DNA of 64,000 nucleotides from Dipetalonema caudispina (taxonomy: Eukaryota > Nematoda > Chromadorea > Rhabditida > Onchocercidae), in NCBI GenBank assembly GCA_013365325.1, contig JABVXV010000002.1:744001-808000 (forward strand), given 5' to 3'. A model generated the notes under the pieces. The model saw only the letters and a list, made by a program, of their open reading frames with translations. It had not been told where the DNA came from and did no database searches. The position numbers were made by a program, and so were the translations under genes. Position 1 is the first letter of the stretch; every line of letters begins with the position of its first letter. Below, one piece after another: positions 1-12,159 of this stretch.

Positions 1-3000
1 CACTTTTGACAAATTTTCCTTCGTTAATATTTGAAATTACTTAAAAGCGTTTTTAAAATGAAGTTTTAAAATTGTTTCTCTTGCCTTCACAGAGAAATAT
101 GCGCAGCTTTAATCCCTGTTACTAAGGATATAATATCCGATATGCATAGGCGTATCGATAAACAAATCAACATTAATCTCAATTGATGCTTAGTTTCAAG
201 TAGAATTTAAGAAGGCTAAGCTAATCTTGAAATAAGAGTAGAAAGCGCATAATATTGTGAGAGCTTGAAGTGTTGCGATTCTAACATTTTATTAGGAACA
301 TTTTTAAAATGATCATAATGCATCATTATATTACAAAGGAGTGAGGAGACGATACTGTATTTACAGTAACTGTTTATGATTAGTTAAATTATACAACAGA
401 GTGTTTCATACAGTTCACGACAGATTGTTGTTGAATTATTCGAATGTTACAGAAGTGATGAAGTTTATTTGCAAAGTAATTGTTATTGTTACAATAAATG
501 AAGACGTTTACCATAGATATCACCTGACTTTTCAACAAGAGGGTTAAAATGCCTGAAATGAAGAAGTTCAATTATTTTAAGGCGTGGAAAACTGCATTTC
601 CAGGCTTTTTCTATAAATGCTTCTTAAAGTCACTCATTTTTTTATCTACTTCATCACATTTGGAAATTTCAGAATTAAATTTAACAAGTAAAAGTGATAA
701 TAAAGCAGAACAGACAGATGGTTTGTGATAAATGACAGTCTGTCATGAATGACAAAAACTAAATTGTAAGTAGTGGGCAAAGAAGTAATCTCTGGCTATC
801 GAATGATATGAAAGATATGGAAGGATGTGACAAATTAAGGATTGGAGAAAACAATTGAACCGCTATGAACCCATTCATGATATTATCAGTAATTAAGTGT
901 TAGAGCAGGTTAATAAATGATAAGGAAGTATTATAAAAACGATGGAAGGATCTTTGGAATGTTAAAAATGCAAAAAGGTGCAGACGGGTTGAAAGCCAAA
1001 ATTGTCGACATTATCAGCAACGAACAGCTAACATTGCATCATCCAATCATCTATCAATACATACATATTCATGCAAATATCTGTGAACGAATAATTTTTT
1101 GCACTAAAATAAACCTTCAGCAAAGCAGCTTTGATGTATATCTCATGTTTTACAACAAGAAAGCCCTAAAAAATCAATTTCTAAATTTATTATTTCGATC
1201 ATTGATATGCAACGAAAATAAATTTGATTCGAGAATAAATTTTAAAAATTTTAATATCACTTGAATATGACGAAAACGCGCAGAATTGAAGCGAATGAAA
1301 CGTAGTAAAACCGAAATTGATTTTTTTTTTTTTTAATTAAGATTTGAATAGATCTGAAGTGTGAGTTTAACCAAGCTAAGAGTATTATAACTATCATTCC
1401 TAATATTTTCATTTGTCATTTGCAGGAAGTGTTGCAGCTTGAAAGGATTGCCAGATTGTTCTTTTAACTTATGAAATTTTAGGTTGACAAGTAACCGGAA
1501 ATATGAGTAGATACCACCTGGGAATTGTGAAAGTAGACAGTTATAGTTGGGTTATCCTATTAAAAATTTGGAAAACTTTAGGGATATTTTGGATAAAGAG
1601 GAGAAGGATGGATTGTTGACATCGAAATATCCGGTTGGTTCATTCATATTCCAATTTTAATATGCGACTGCAAATGTATTTGAAAAGTCATTCCCTAATC
1701 GTTAAGTATTACAATAAGAAATTTCCTGTTTAGTACAAATTGAAAATTAATAATAACGTCATACATACGGAATTTCTTTCTGATAACAGATCGCATAATA
1801 GTTCATTCATTATCTTTTCTATTCACGTGAAGTAATGTTTTAGAGACGTGCGACAATAATCAAAAACCTTAACTGTATTGTTTGTAAAGGGAAGTGATGA
1901 AATTAATTGCATTTAATTATTCGAGAAAGTTTTGAAGTCAAAATTTTATGCGGAAAAGTCTTAAAATATGATGAGAAAGTTACAAAATTTATCGCGCAAA
2001 TATCAAAATACATTGGTGGGATTCTGTCAATTCGAGAAAATGATGGCATACTTTCGAAAATTAGTACCATTCTTATTCAATTCTGTTGTCACAGTGAATG
2101 AGTGAGTGCACAAATAGTTGCAATCAAATTTTAGTTGGTAAATACATTAATACAAATTACTAAATTTCTTTCATTTCTATGCAAGCATCAAAATGTGTTA
2201 ATTAATTCTTTCCATCATTTTTATTTTTGCTCGTAAAGTACATTCGTGGCCTAAGACTTAATTTTTTTCTTTTTTTTTTTTTGCATTTAAGATTTACTAA
2301 TTGAATTAAATATAATGTGTTAGAGCTGAAATATTTTCATCACTTATACATTCTTTGCTATTATTCATTAATTTTGATGCCAATTTAGTTATTTATGAAC
2401 GGAAATGTTAATTTATGGTAAGGTAACATTATTCGAAACTTTTGCGCATAATACTAAGAGTGAGAATTGAAAATGGTATTGTTTACTTCCAAAACTTTTG
2501 CAACAGTTCGCTTTGAAAGTCAATAAATAATGTATCTTTGATCATAGAAAAATAGTTATGTAAAGTAAAACTTTAAATGAAAGTAAATGAGTGATCCACG
2601 AATCAAAAGCTTACAGAATCTCATAACGACAAACGAATACGAATTAAGTAATGTTTGAGTAGAAAGAACGAGCATTGGTTTGCTTGACAATCGATATGTT
2701 GAGAAAATTTATGGGAAATATCGCAAAAAAAGCGAGGTAGTAAAGTTCACCTGAAGGCAGGATGGAAATACGGCGTCATACGATGTTAAGAGGCGGTAAG
2801 CGTTGTGAGAGAAAGTTTTATGATTGTTCTTATGCTGCACTGCTCTCAAGAAGGAAAGAGGTCAAAGGTTATACAGGCGAGTAAAGCTTACAAAATATCA
2901 AAGATTTGAAATTTCTTCGCTTCCATTATTGATTGCTTTTTAATCATTTCATTTACTTGAGAATCAACGGTCGATCAACCAAATAAACAAAAAGGGAATA

Positions 3001-3030
3001 AATGGGAGGAAGTAATGCTCTCATACTCTT

Positions 3031-3052
3031 TCTCTCTCTCTCTCTCTCTCTC
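3031..3052. repeat. (TC)11 microsatellite
   Basis: An uninterrupted TC dinucleotide run of 22 bases, seen directly. A second, longer pyrimidine tract of the same kind lies near 10.3 kb. Confidence 0.95.
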
Positions 3053-4531
3053 ATTTTTAACCTTCATGTAAACAAACTTCTCCGTATTATACCGCAGCAG
3101 GCGCTAATGGAAACATTTCAGAAGAAACCGATTCAGGAAATGAAAATGGGTAAATGGTAACGGTAAATGAGTTGAACAAGTAAACAATAGGCATATAAAC
3201 TAATAGGAGAATCCATAATGACTGGAAAATAAGATGAGTTTGTTGGGTAAACAAGCGGTTCTGGGTTAAAGTAACAAAAATTATTAATTTCGAATTTATA
3301 ACGTTACAAGATATAGATAATTCGGTTCAGTTAGTAAGTTTTTTTCTGGGAACTTATTTCAATTTATTGAATTTTTAATCAACAAAATTTGCATGGTTCC
3401 ACTATAGAAAAAAAAGAAAAAATTTTTCCGATGGTAATACATACTGCAAATAAGTTTCTCTCAATGTTTGCATAAATTTTTGGGAGAATAAAATCACAAC
3501 AAAGCGATCGCATTTGTCGTTCACCATCAAACACTTCACTAAAGAGAAAAAGCGATCTTAGATTTGCAATATCAATAAAATCAATAAGTTGTGGTAGTAA
3601 GTAGTTTGCAATAAAAAAGAACGGTCATACGAATTTTCACAGAAATTTTCAGAAAGTTGAAGTTTTACATAAGTTAATAATATCATTTGTCATCAAAAAA
3701 AAAAAGCTCTGATAACAGATATCATTCATCTTTTATCAAAGCACAAAAACATAATTTATTGAGGAAAAAATATGAGAATATAAAGTGTAGATTTAAAACG
3801 GTAAGATTGATTAAAGTTTTCAAAAACATTTCAAATGAAAGTGAAATATTACATAAGCAGTTTCATGCAAAAATTTTCCTCTCATTAATAGCACCTGAAA
3901 TATTAACAATTCATTGTTTACATAATCCTTGAAATTCACAGATCTGATTTAATTTCATTCTTCAAAATAGAGAGTGGTCATCAAAAATTGCAAACAGTAA
4001 AAGGTGCAAGAAGATAAAAGTGAATAAAGGAAAAGATAACTATCAGAATGCAAAATAGAAATAGTTTAACGCTTTGATGTATTACAAAATGATGCGACGC
4101 AAATCTAAGAAATACACAATGATTATAAAATTTAGTAATTATTTCTGTTATTGTGACCTTCGTCTTTCGCTAAGAGAAATGGCTCTATTATACGAAAATA
4201 CTTCTAATTCACTAAAATATTTTACCGTTTTTAGCCAAGAACAGCTTGCTGATCTCATTTTAAAGTGAAAAATTTAGCTATTGGTTATGAATTCTCATCA
4301 AGGAAAAATCAAACTTTGCAAATATTATTAAACGAGATTAAATACCGCCGATGGGGAAGGTATTGTGAAGTGCCCTTCGGTTTCACGTTTCACGTAATAC
4401 ACCATAGAATATGTTCTTTTTTGCATCTGTGATGATAGATAAGATATAATCAAATCAAAAAAGAATAGAGCTCATATTAATTCCTAAAATAAAATGAAAT
4501 TTTCTGCAATTAAATCTATAATTTTTACATT

Positions 4532-4642
4532 CAACATTTATTTCTGTTTCATGGAATTAACAAAAAGTAGCAAATTAACTTTAAAAAGTTGAGTAAACAT
4601 ATGGCAGGGAAGCTTAAGGTCAATATTTCGATCTGATGTGCG
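4532..4642 (+). repeat. Imperfect direct repeat, copy A
   Basis: About 110 bases that recur, with roughly a quarter of positions changed, at 4742-4852. Shared landmarks in order are an ACATTTAT start, a TAAATTAA-like core, the block AAGTTGAGTAAACAT, GGCAGG, and the end CAATATTTC..TTGATGTG or close variants. The sequence between the two copies does not repeat. Origin is unknown: a decayed local duplication or two fossils of a dispersed element. Confidence 0.7.
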
Positions 4643-4741
4643 TCATCTACAACCATGACAACAAGACCAGCTACGCAAATGCGATCGTAGCAATAAGTAA
4701 CACAGCGATACGAAGATTCAATGAAGCAATATACCAAGTTA

Positions 4742-4852
4742 CAAACATTTATCTTTCATAAAACTAATAAAAGGCAGTAAATTAATTTTACAAAGTTGAG
4801 TAAACATTTGGCAGGTAAAGTACTAAGAACAATATTTCAATTTGATGTGAAC
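4742..4852 (+). repeat. Imperfect direct repeat, copy B
   Basis: Second copy of the repeat at 4532-4642, same orientation, start-to-start distance about 210 bases. No target-site duplication, terminal inverted repeat or coding capacity is visible. Confidence 0.7.
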
Positions 4853-6088
4853 ATTTTCAATTATTGATTTCCCGTGATACTATACATTTTCTCTCTAAAA
4901 GGAACCAACTCTAAATTGAGTGACGGAATAATTATTTTTTAAAAAAAAAGCTACAATCTTAAAAATAATTCAAAAATAGAACATGGGCGAAAAAAATCCA
5001 AAAATGAAAGTCTCTAAACTGTTACCTCAATTTTCGAAGTTTTTTCTTTAAATAATTTGACCTTTGAATTTGTCAAAAAAATTAAGAAAAAACTTATTTA
5101 AACATGGATCCTTTACAAATATTTTTAATCGATCATAACTAATCCTGCATATACTTCTCTTCCGTATCACGGATTAACAATTTCTATTTGTGAAATCAAT
5201 TTTGATGAAATTATAAAGCACACAAAAAGTATTACAGAAATATCAAAATTAACGTCGTGGTTAGTTGCTTGTTTGTTTGTGTAATCAAAGCAATGAATTT
5301 TTTTATTTATTTAGTACAAATTTTTTTTATCATTTAAAGTTTACCCATCTCTTTACATTTGTTTATTTCAATTCATTTATATTGTTGCTTATTTGGCAGA
5401 AGTATTTGTCGTTCATTTAAAATAGCACTTGTCTTTTTCACTTTTGTCACAATGACGGGAATCAAACCAATCCCTTTTCATGAGAAATGTAAATTATTAA
5501 CAAGTACTGTCTTTTTTCGGTAATCTCTAATCTGCCTGTGAAAAAACGCAACCGATTCTATCATCTACAAAATATTGACAGAACCGGTATTCCAGAATTT
5601 TCACTATTATGCAATAGATTATGTTTTCATTGTGTTTACTTTATCGACAACTGATTCCTATGATTCATTCCTGTCATCCTCACAAAAAAAACTCTGATAA
5701 TGAGTTGTTATAATTTAAGAACAATTAATGATTATCATTGATAGGCTTGTGTTCTATCTGAAGTAATCACTTCATTAGCATTTGATGAATAACTATGAAC
5801 TCGAGTAAATATTATCCGTTTTCCATTTCGGATATTTCACTTCTGGAAATTTAATCAACCTGAAACAAAGGAATAATTGACTTTTAAATGATAGAACCGA
5901 CGCGATAGGAATTCTAAAAATCAATATAAGAAATGAAAATGAACAAAATTTAGTTATTTCAAGAATTATCGGTATGAGTTAGAAAAGAGATTTAGCTCAT
6001 GTTACGGTTATTTGAACAAGGACCGGGGAAAGAATTCAAGAAATAGGTTAGAAAAACGGAGCTGATTAACTTCAAAGCTTTTTTCCAG

Positions 6089-8849
6089 GAAATATTATTA
6101 TTTCTAAAAATGCATTCCCAAAATCGTTACAACTCACTGGCTTTCCTGATCAAGCTTTCTTTAAGGAATTTACCGGGGAAATGTTGAAGAAAAAGCGAAG
6201 TCTTCTGGAAATGTCAGAAAATGAGCTCGAAGCTGTAATTAAAGTCATTTCACCTGGTTTAATCCTTCGAAAACATTCAAAATCAGATCTTCAAGAAGAA
6301 GTAATCCATTGGTGAGTGTTATGCTTGATTACCAGTTTGTTGAATATTCATTCCTCAAATAAATTGGATGAATTTTCTAATTCCTCTAATTTCGTTTCAA
6401 AATTTTTATAAATTATTGCATTAAATATTGAAAAATTCCTTCATTCGATTCATTTTGTCAGATAATTAAATATAATTTTCTTTGTATGCGAAGGTTTTTT
6501 TTAAATACTTTTTTAATATAACTTTTTTTTTCGTTCTATATGAGAACTTTTAGGCTTCTGGGAAATGGTCTAAGAGTGAATCATGAATTCACGTTAATTG
6601 AAATGGACAATGGCAGTTATGGAGTACTTACTGATAAAGACGGATGCAGCTGTTGTCAGAGATCAGTACAATTTGGTGAGAAGATTTTTTATTGCTTCTG
6701 ACTATTCAAATTATGGAAAGATATCTTCTAAGGAACAAATATTTCGTAATCAGTGACGAAAATTTTTTGCTCTCATCATTTTTATATCAAAGTGTATCGA
6801 TCCATAGTCCAGGACTTTTCCGCAAAGTTAGCTTTGTCCATTGAATAGCTTTACCATCAGGAACATCCGGGTGTGGTAACAATGTTATTGTCTGAATGGT
6901 TTGATAATTAACATTCTTCTCATCATTTTACTTTATATTTGTAATTTTAACTTTTAGTTCAATCTTCGTTGCTTATATATGTAAGTCATATATATTTTCC
7001 CGCATTGATTTAAAGTAGCAGCTAAGACAACTGCTGGCAAAAATCGTTTTAGTGCACAGCAGGATTATACTATCAATCACTGCCTATACTTTCACAGAGT
7101 TTTAAATATTTCATTTTCCTCATGTATTTGAAAGTTTCAAAAAATAAATATATTCTTCATTCAAATTTTATCAGCTTATCTTTACATTCATCTATAAGTT
7201 CAAAAAATTTCCCTTTGTCCAATCGGTTTTTCATCCTTAACAATGAAGATCATCCTATTGTTATCAATGCTCTTTCTCTAAATCTCATTAAATTTGATTT
7301 ATTAATTTCGAAGGAATGAAAAAAAAGTACTGTCGTAACTGAAAACCTATAAAAAAAAAGACATAAATAGAGCAGCGGTAAACAAACTATCGATAGTTTT
7401 CAAACGTCAAAAAGTTGTTGCCATTTGTTGAAGTGCTGAAATTTTGATAGCTTGAGTTGTACTAAAATATCATAAAAATAAGTGCGATTTACATTTCGAT
7501 TTTGGAAAATTACGGACAAAGTAGAAAACAGATTTGCAGTGAAGACACATATTTTTGTCTTAAATTTCTTATCTGAAAAGGAAATTATCCATCTCAAAAA
7601 ATGATTCATTTCAAATTTAAATGTGCCATTCAACTTTTTTGAAGTGCATATAGATTTAGTCAAGCAGGTTTAGTCGACATTTGCGTGATAGTTTTATAAA
7701 TTTTCATTTTTCTTTTCAGTAAAAATTTCAATTTCTCCATTTTTGTCTTTAAAAATGAAATAATTCACGTGAAATTTCGGTGAATATAGAAAAATGTTAT
7801 TCGTTTTAGTATTTTGCAAATTTTGGCATGAATGAAAGTGTCCTTCTACTTATAATCTCAAATAAAGTTATTCTAAAATTCTTTTCTAATATCTAATTTT
7901 CGATAACAGTTTTGCATTATTTAAATCCTAAAGACTAAAAAGTTTTTGAAAAATCAAAAAAAAAAATCTGGAATTACTTATGGTGCGAAAGAAAAACGGG
8001 AAGTAGAACCTGAGAATTAAAGCTGTTCTACAAAATAGTTCCATATAATTTCCGGATAAACAGTTCAAGTTAATATGATGTCATAATAAATCAAAATCGG
8101 CTCTACGATATCTCTCTTATTTTACTTTATGTCATATATCTGTCATGGCTTACTTCAACAAATTTAATTTCTAATAAAGTTCATTTTGCTTTAAAGGTAC
8201 GAATCAACGTGTAGAAAAAATTGTAAAGAAGACAGCAAAGAATAATTTGTCATCTGAAATGGTCAGATCGATTGTTGTAGAAGAGACAAGTGAAATTAAA
8301 TCTGAAGCTAATGTTAGTTTCCATGTGATAAAAAGAAGAGATGTATTTCTTGCCGCACTTACGATTTTACGCTTCTTCATGCAGAAGGAGCAGTGAGAAA
8401 GGAAGGCTTTTCAAAAAATTTCAAAGTATTGAACATTTCGAAGTTGAAGCCATCCATTATCGGTATGAGCCATTGATATCATCGCAAGTTTTAATTTTAA
8501 ATTTTTCTGAATTTTTTGACTTACTGGTATGTTACAGATACGTATGATGAAAAAGTACATATGTAGATATGAAAGTAATGTACTGTTAAAAGTAATGACA
8601 AACCATCATTAATTTTAACAGAATTAAGAAAATATTGGCGGAATGTATTTTGTTTGTTTGTTTAGTTGTTATTTATTTATCCTCAAATAACTCTGATAAC
8701 TTATCAGTCAGCGTGTCCATTTGCATATCACTTCAACGTAGAGTTGGATTTCCGGAAATACATTTACAGCCGTTTTCTCCCTTACAGCACGGCTCGAAAC
8801 AAGCGATTATTGGCATGCAGCCATTACCGACAAGTTTATCGCTCAGTGA
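6089..8849 (+). CDS. Unidentified multi-exon gene, 5' end not found
   Basis: Four exons join in phase: 6089-6311, 6554-6675, 8197-8312 and 8742-8849 (TGA at 8847-8849). Each is bounded by AG and GT. The first opens in mid-codon, so at least one upstream exon is missing. The product is about 190 residues as seen and I do not recognise it. Exon 1 encodes a charged helical stretch (FFKEFTGEMLKKKRSLLEM and onward) ending LQEEVIHW, which weakly recalls the BACK helices of BTB proteins. Exon 2 has a DKDGCSCCQRSVQF segment with a Cys cluster. Exon 3 is Lys/Glu-rich. The third intron could instead be retained: reading through the donor at 8313 gives a 28-residue tail ending at 8396. The intron at 6676-8196 is unusually long for this window. 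Function unknown; the exon chain is an inference from splice phase. Confidence 0.5.
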
Positions 8850-9149
8850 TACCATAACAAAGATCGATGAAGGTAATTATTCCTATCAGTGTTCACAATA
8901 GGACTGCAAAGTTTTGTTAGCCAAAGCTTTATTTCAGTAGTGAGGAAGGAAGAAGGGGTCAAGTCTCGAAAGTGTGACCTTCACGTATTTCCTCCCATAC
9001 GTTTCGAAACTTCTTATTTTGAGTTCCCAGCCAGTGCAGTTTTTAGCGAATGCGTAGAATGAATCTTTTTGAACATTGATTTAAGGAACTTCCTCTTAAT
9101 AAATCTTAATTCTTAAATCGAATCTGTCAGAAGTATATGAATACATAGG

Positions 9150-9212
9150 AATTTTAGGCTTTAAAATAAATCCGAAAGAAAAATTTCAGGCTGTAGAATA
9201 AATCCGGAGAAG
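9150..9212. repeat. Two-copy imperfect tandem repeat (about 31 bp)
   Basis: 9150-9180 and 9181-9212 share the pattern AATTT.AGGCT.T..AATAAATCCG followed by a purine-rich tail. Seen directly; no function suggested. Confidence 0.7.
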
Positions 9213-9819
9213 CGTACAGAGCAACAGAAAAGTGGATTCTCTCAATGCTGCGCTGAATTAGGCGGTTGCTGTATTTCACTACTCAGTAGTTGTTAATATT
9301 CTTATAAATAATGTCGATCTGAAGGTCTGAAATGTATTTGATTGATTTCTTTCTGGCAAATACCAATTTTGCTGAAATTAGACATATCTCTTAGTTCCAT
9401 ATGTTTGACTGTAAGAGATCCATCATGTTATCATTCCCGTAAGGGTCAAAGGTTGTGGAGGAAATAAGCCAAAAAAAAAAACGGAACAAAACAGATTTTT
9501 AAATAAATATTTTGTTTTGTTCTTTATTACTCTTGAAGATACTAACAATTCGATTTCATTGTTCTAATATAACGCAATTATCGTTACTTGTTTATTATGT
9601 TAGTAAATTTATTAACTGAACAATTGATAGCAATGATATCTATCAATCGTTAACGATAACGATATCCGAATCTTACACTATTCAATCGATGAACGAAATC
9701 GTCTCATCAATTCCAATCGATGACAAGAACCACTAAATAAATTATTTTCATATTTGGAGATTGGATCAATGGTGCTTATCATTAAACATCAAGAATTTGC
9801 TATGAGATAAATAGTGCAC

Positions 9820-9835
9820 GCATGCATGCATACAT
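9820..9835. repeat. Short ATGC tetranucleotide tract
   Basis: A run of about three self-complementary GCAT units followed by a degenerate ATACAT tail. The same motif appears, longer and perfect, at 10512-10533. Confidence 0.75.
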
Positions 9836-10324
9836 CATTATCATTCGTGCATATGCATGTGTGTATTATTATTCTAAAAAGCGTAATGATTGTAAAATTG
9901 ATGTGTGGTCGATGAACAAATGAGCCAATAAAATCAATAGAGGAGTGCACTTCCTATCGATTCATTTCAAGTTATTTATAAGTAATAGTTGTATGCAACT
10001 GGCAAACAGCGATACATTGGCGTGCTGCATACATCGGGCAGCAGCATCAGTTATCATCATTACAATACAATACACTTACATGATGTGTCCAACTGCCTCG
10101 TTTCTTCAACAATTCGATTCTTCCTTTCTGTTATGCTTCATCTCTCCTATCATTACTGTTGACAACGGATGTAAGATATGTCCCCGATTAGATGATAACA
10201 CTTCTATTTCTTCCCCATCTTCCCAATATGATTCATCAATGTTGTCATCTGAAGATTATATCATACATCATCATTATTGGTTAACTTAATGACAGCATTA
10301 TCTACGCTTATTTTACACGTTTCA

Positions 10325-10372
10325 TCTCTCTCTCTTTCTCTCTCTCTCTCCCTCTCTCTCTTTCTTTCTTTC
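10325..10372. repeat. CT-rich pyrimidine tract
   Basis: Nearly pure CT dinucleotides interrupted by TTTC and CCC units over 48 bases. Seen directly. Confidence 0.9.
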
Positions 10373-10511
10373 AACTAATACGTCGAAGAGTGCAAAAGAT
10401 ACGTCGTCATTATATCACAACATTTCTCTAAGAATTCCAAATTTTCAATGCAAAATGTGCACAACAATATGTTTAAAATAACACGATTCAATGCAATTAT
10501 TCTGCAGATTA

Positions 10512-10533
10512 GCATGCATGCATGCATGCATGC
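10512..10533. repeat. (GCAT)5 self-complementary microsatellite
   Basis: Twenty-two bases of uninterrupted GCAT units, which are palindromic and could extrude a hairpin. It lies about 70 bases upstream of the first tRNA-Arg gene. Confidence 0.9.
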
Positions 10534-10605
10534 TCTTCATCTTATAGAAATCTCATAGCACTTCATTCTTCATAATAACATATAATGAAAGGAATGTTTG
10601 TGTAG

Positions 10606-10678
10606 GGCCCTGTGGCCCAATGGATAAGGCGTCGGACTTCGGATCCGAAGATTGCAGGTTCGAGTCCTGCCAGGGTCG
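10606..10678 (+). tRNA. tRNA-Arg (anticodon UCG)
   Basis: A 73-nt cloverleaf. The acceptor stem GGCCCTG pairs with CAGGGTC, with one G-U wobble at pair 2-71, and the discriminator base is G. The anticodon stem TCGGA/TCCGA encloses loop CTTCGGA with anticodon TCG at 10639-10641. The T arm contains GGTTCGAGTCC, which doubles as the B box. There is no intron. A T5 Pol III terminator follows. It reads CGA arginine codons. Oddity: D-stem position 13 is C opposite A22, a mismatch that the sister gene at 12087-12159 does not have, so this copy may fold slightly less well. Confidence 0.95.
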
Positions 10679-10684
10679 GCAAGC

Positions 10685-10689
10685 TTTTT
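10685..10689 (+). terminator. Pol III terminator of tRNA-Arg copy 1
   Basis: A TTTTT run starting 7 bases after the tRNA 3' end, the expected place and form for RNA polymerase III termination. Confidence 0.8.
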
Positions 10690-12074
10690 CGTGTGTCTTA
10701 AGGATAAACGAGCGAGTTTGGTATGTGTTATTCACATGTGATAATGGGTACTTTGCTTGGCTAATTGGGTACCAAATTATTTATGATCATTTAAGGTACA
10801 TAGATCAGATCTTGATGACAAATTATTTGGCTCAATAAGGCTGGGATCTGTGGTTGATACGAGGTCAATAGAATAATCGCTTTAGCAGTTTGAATGATTC
10901 TCTAGTTGGCCATATTTGTCTCCTAATATTTGTTACAACTGTTAATGATTATTCAATCAAATTTTTTCGCGAAAAATAGCTGCAAACAATAAGGAATTTC
11001 TTGAAACTACTTTATAATTTTTAAATTCAATTTAATTTTGTTGAGAATTCAATTTTATAGGCAAAACAAACATTTCTCAATCAAGTTCAAGTGAATTCTA
11101 TACGGACTGCTCAATTAGAATTCTTTAATTTATAAGCTTAATCTTCTTCAAATTTCCTTATTTTTTGGTGCCTACCGAATATTAAACAATGAGCTAAGTA
11201 ACAACATTGAACGTTTTTATCTTACATGCTACAGTAATGGATATCGTATAGTAAGCAGATTTGCATTTTGCTGATCGCTGATATCCATCATGTAATAAGG
11301 AGATGGATGGAGTCAAATGTATCCAAGTTAGTTGTCTTCTACTTTTTTGCTTATCACAATTGTGATAACTGCCACTACCGAGATTTCCCTTGTGGACTAA
11401 CATCGCGGAGAAATTTGTATCAAGAGAAGGGACGAAAGGAATTTGTGAGAAGACAAACAGAAAAAAAAAAAAAAAAACTTAAATCAGTGCTTTGGCAAAT
11501 GCGACATTTACTCTATATGAAAGTTAGTAATCACTGAAATGTAAAATGATATAAAATGTTCTGAGAGGAGTTAGCGAATAACTCAGTATGAACTTTGATG
11601 AGGATTATTGTAATCAAAATTTTCAACGATAAAGGAATTCATGCATTATTAGAAAGATAGCCAAATTATCGAGTCAATCCATGAATAAGCAGGTAATTTT
11701 CATTGGAAAAGAAGGCAATGATAATTGCCATTTTAGCAGAACTTGAAAATGATATCTCTCAGGAAATTCAGAAAAAAAATAAGCCTGCAATAAAGTCAGG
11801 GAAATGAGTAAGTTTAGAATTATAAACGAAAACGATAAAATTTTAAGGTTAGAACGATCATAATGAATGAGTTGTAAAATACAGAGATAAAATTATCTGA
11901 TTTGTTAACCCATCTGACCACTAAAATTGATGCAAATTTAACATTTCGAAAAGATCCCAAACATTTCAGAGGGCGACTACACAATTTCTCTTTTTCCAAA
12001 AAATATTTCCATAAAAGCAATTTCCAGTTGTAACAGATTTATGCATAAATTTGTTTCTCTATGTGAGAGTTAGC

Positions 12075-12078
12075 AAAA
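12075..12078 (-). terminator. Pol III terminator of tRNA-Arg copy 2
   Basis: AAAA on the plus strand gives TTTT just downstream of the minus-strand tRNA, a minimal Pol III stop. Confidence 0.6.
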
Positions 12079-12086
12079 TATCCGCT

Positions 12087-12159
12087 CGACCCTGGCAGGA
12101 CTCGAACCTGCAATCTTCGGATCCGAAGTCCGACGCCTTATCCATTAGGCCACAAGGCC
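12087..12159 (-). tRNA. tRNA-Arg (anticodon UCG), inverted copy
   Basis: Same 73-nt tRNA as at 10606-10678 but on the opposite strand. It differs at only two positions: residue 5 (T, giving a G-U acceptor pair instead of C-G) and residue 13 (T, restoring the U13-A22 D-stem pair). The anticodon is complementary to 12124-12126. The B box and discriminator G are intact and there is no intron. The two genes converge (plus at 10.6, minus at 12.1 kb), so their transcripts run toward each other. Confidence 0.95.

Larger units (their letters stand above)
1..6088. other. Gene-poor A+T-rich region
   Basis: No reading frame here has the combination of composition, splice signals and phase continuity seen in the genes further right. 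Open frames are short and made of low-complexity Asn/Ile/Lys/Phe codons, as expected of A+T-rich noncoding DNA. The stretch holds a CT microsatellite and one pair of imperfect direct repeats, listed separately. It could contain the 5' exons of the unidentified gene that starts being recognisable at 6089, because that gene's first visible exon opens in mid-codon. Confidence 0.6.
8850..10605. other. Intergenic region with short repeats
   Basis: No convincing gene. A non-ATG open frame at 9945-10289 has low-complexity composition and no splice or family support. The region carries a 31-base imperfect tandem repeat near 9150, two ATGC tetranucleotide tracts and a long CT tract, all listed separately. 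Confidence 0.55.
10679..12086. other. Spacer between the inverted tRNA genes
   Basis: About 1.4 kb with no supported gene. The open frames here (for example 11268-11537 plus and 11820-12020 minus) are short, lack neighbouring exons in phase and have A+T-driven composition. An A-rich run lies near 11460. Confidence 0.6.

Noticed and set aside
8635..8901. Plus-strand 88-codon frame starting with a hydrophobic segment like a signal peptide
   Set aside because: The hydrophobic part lies in A+T-rich intron sequence before the 8742 exon. The exon joins upstream coding in a different frame.
9945..10289. 114-codon plus-strand frame
   Set aside because: No ATG start, Ser/Ile/His-biased low complexity, no flanking exon in phase and no recognisable motif.
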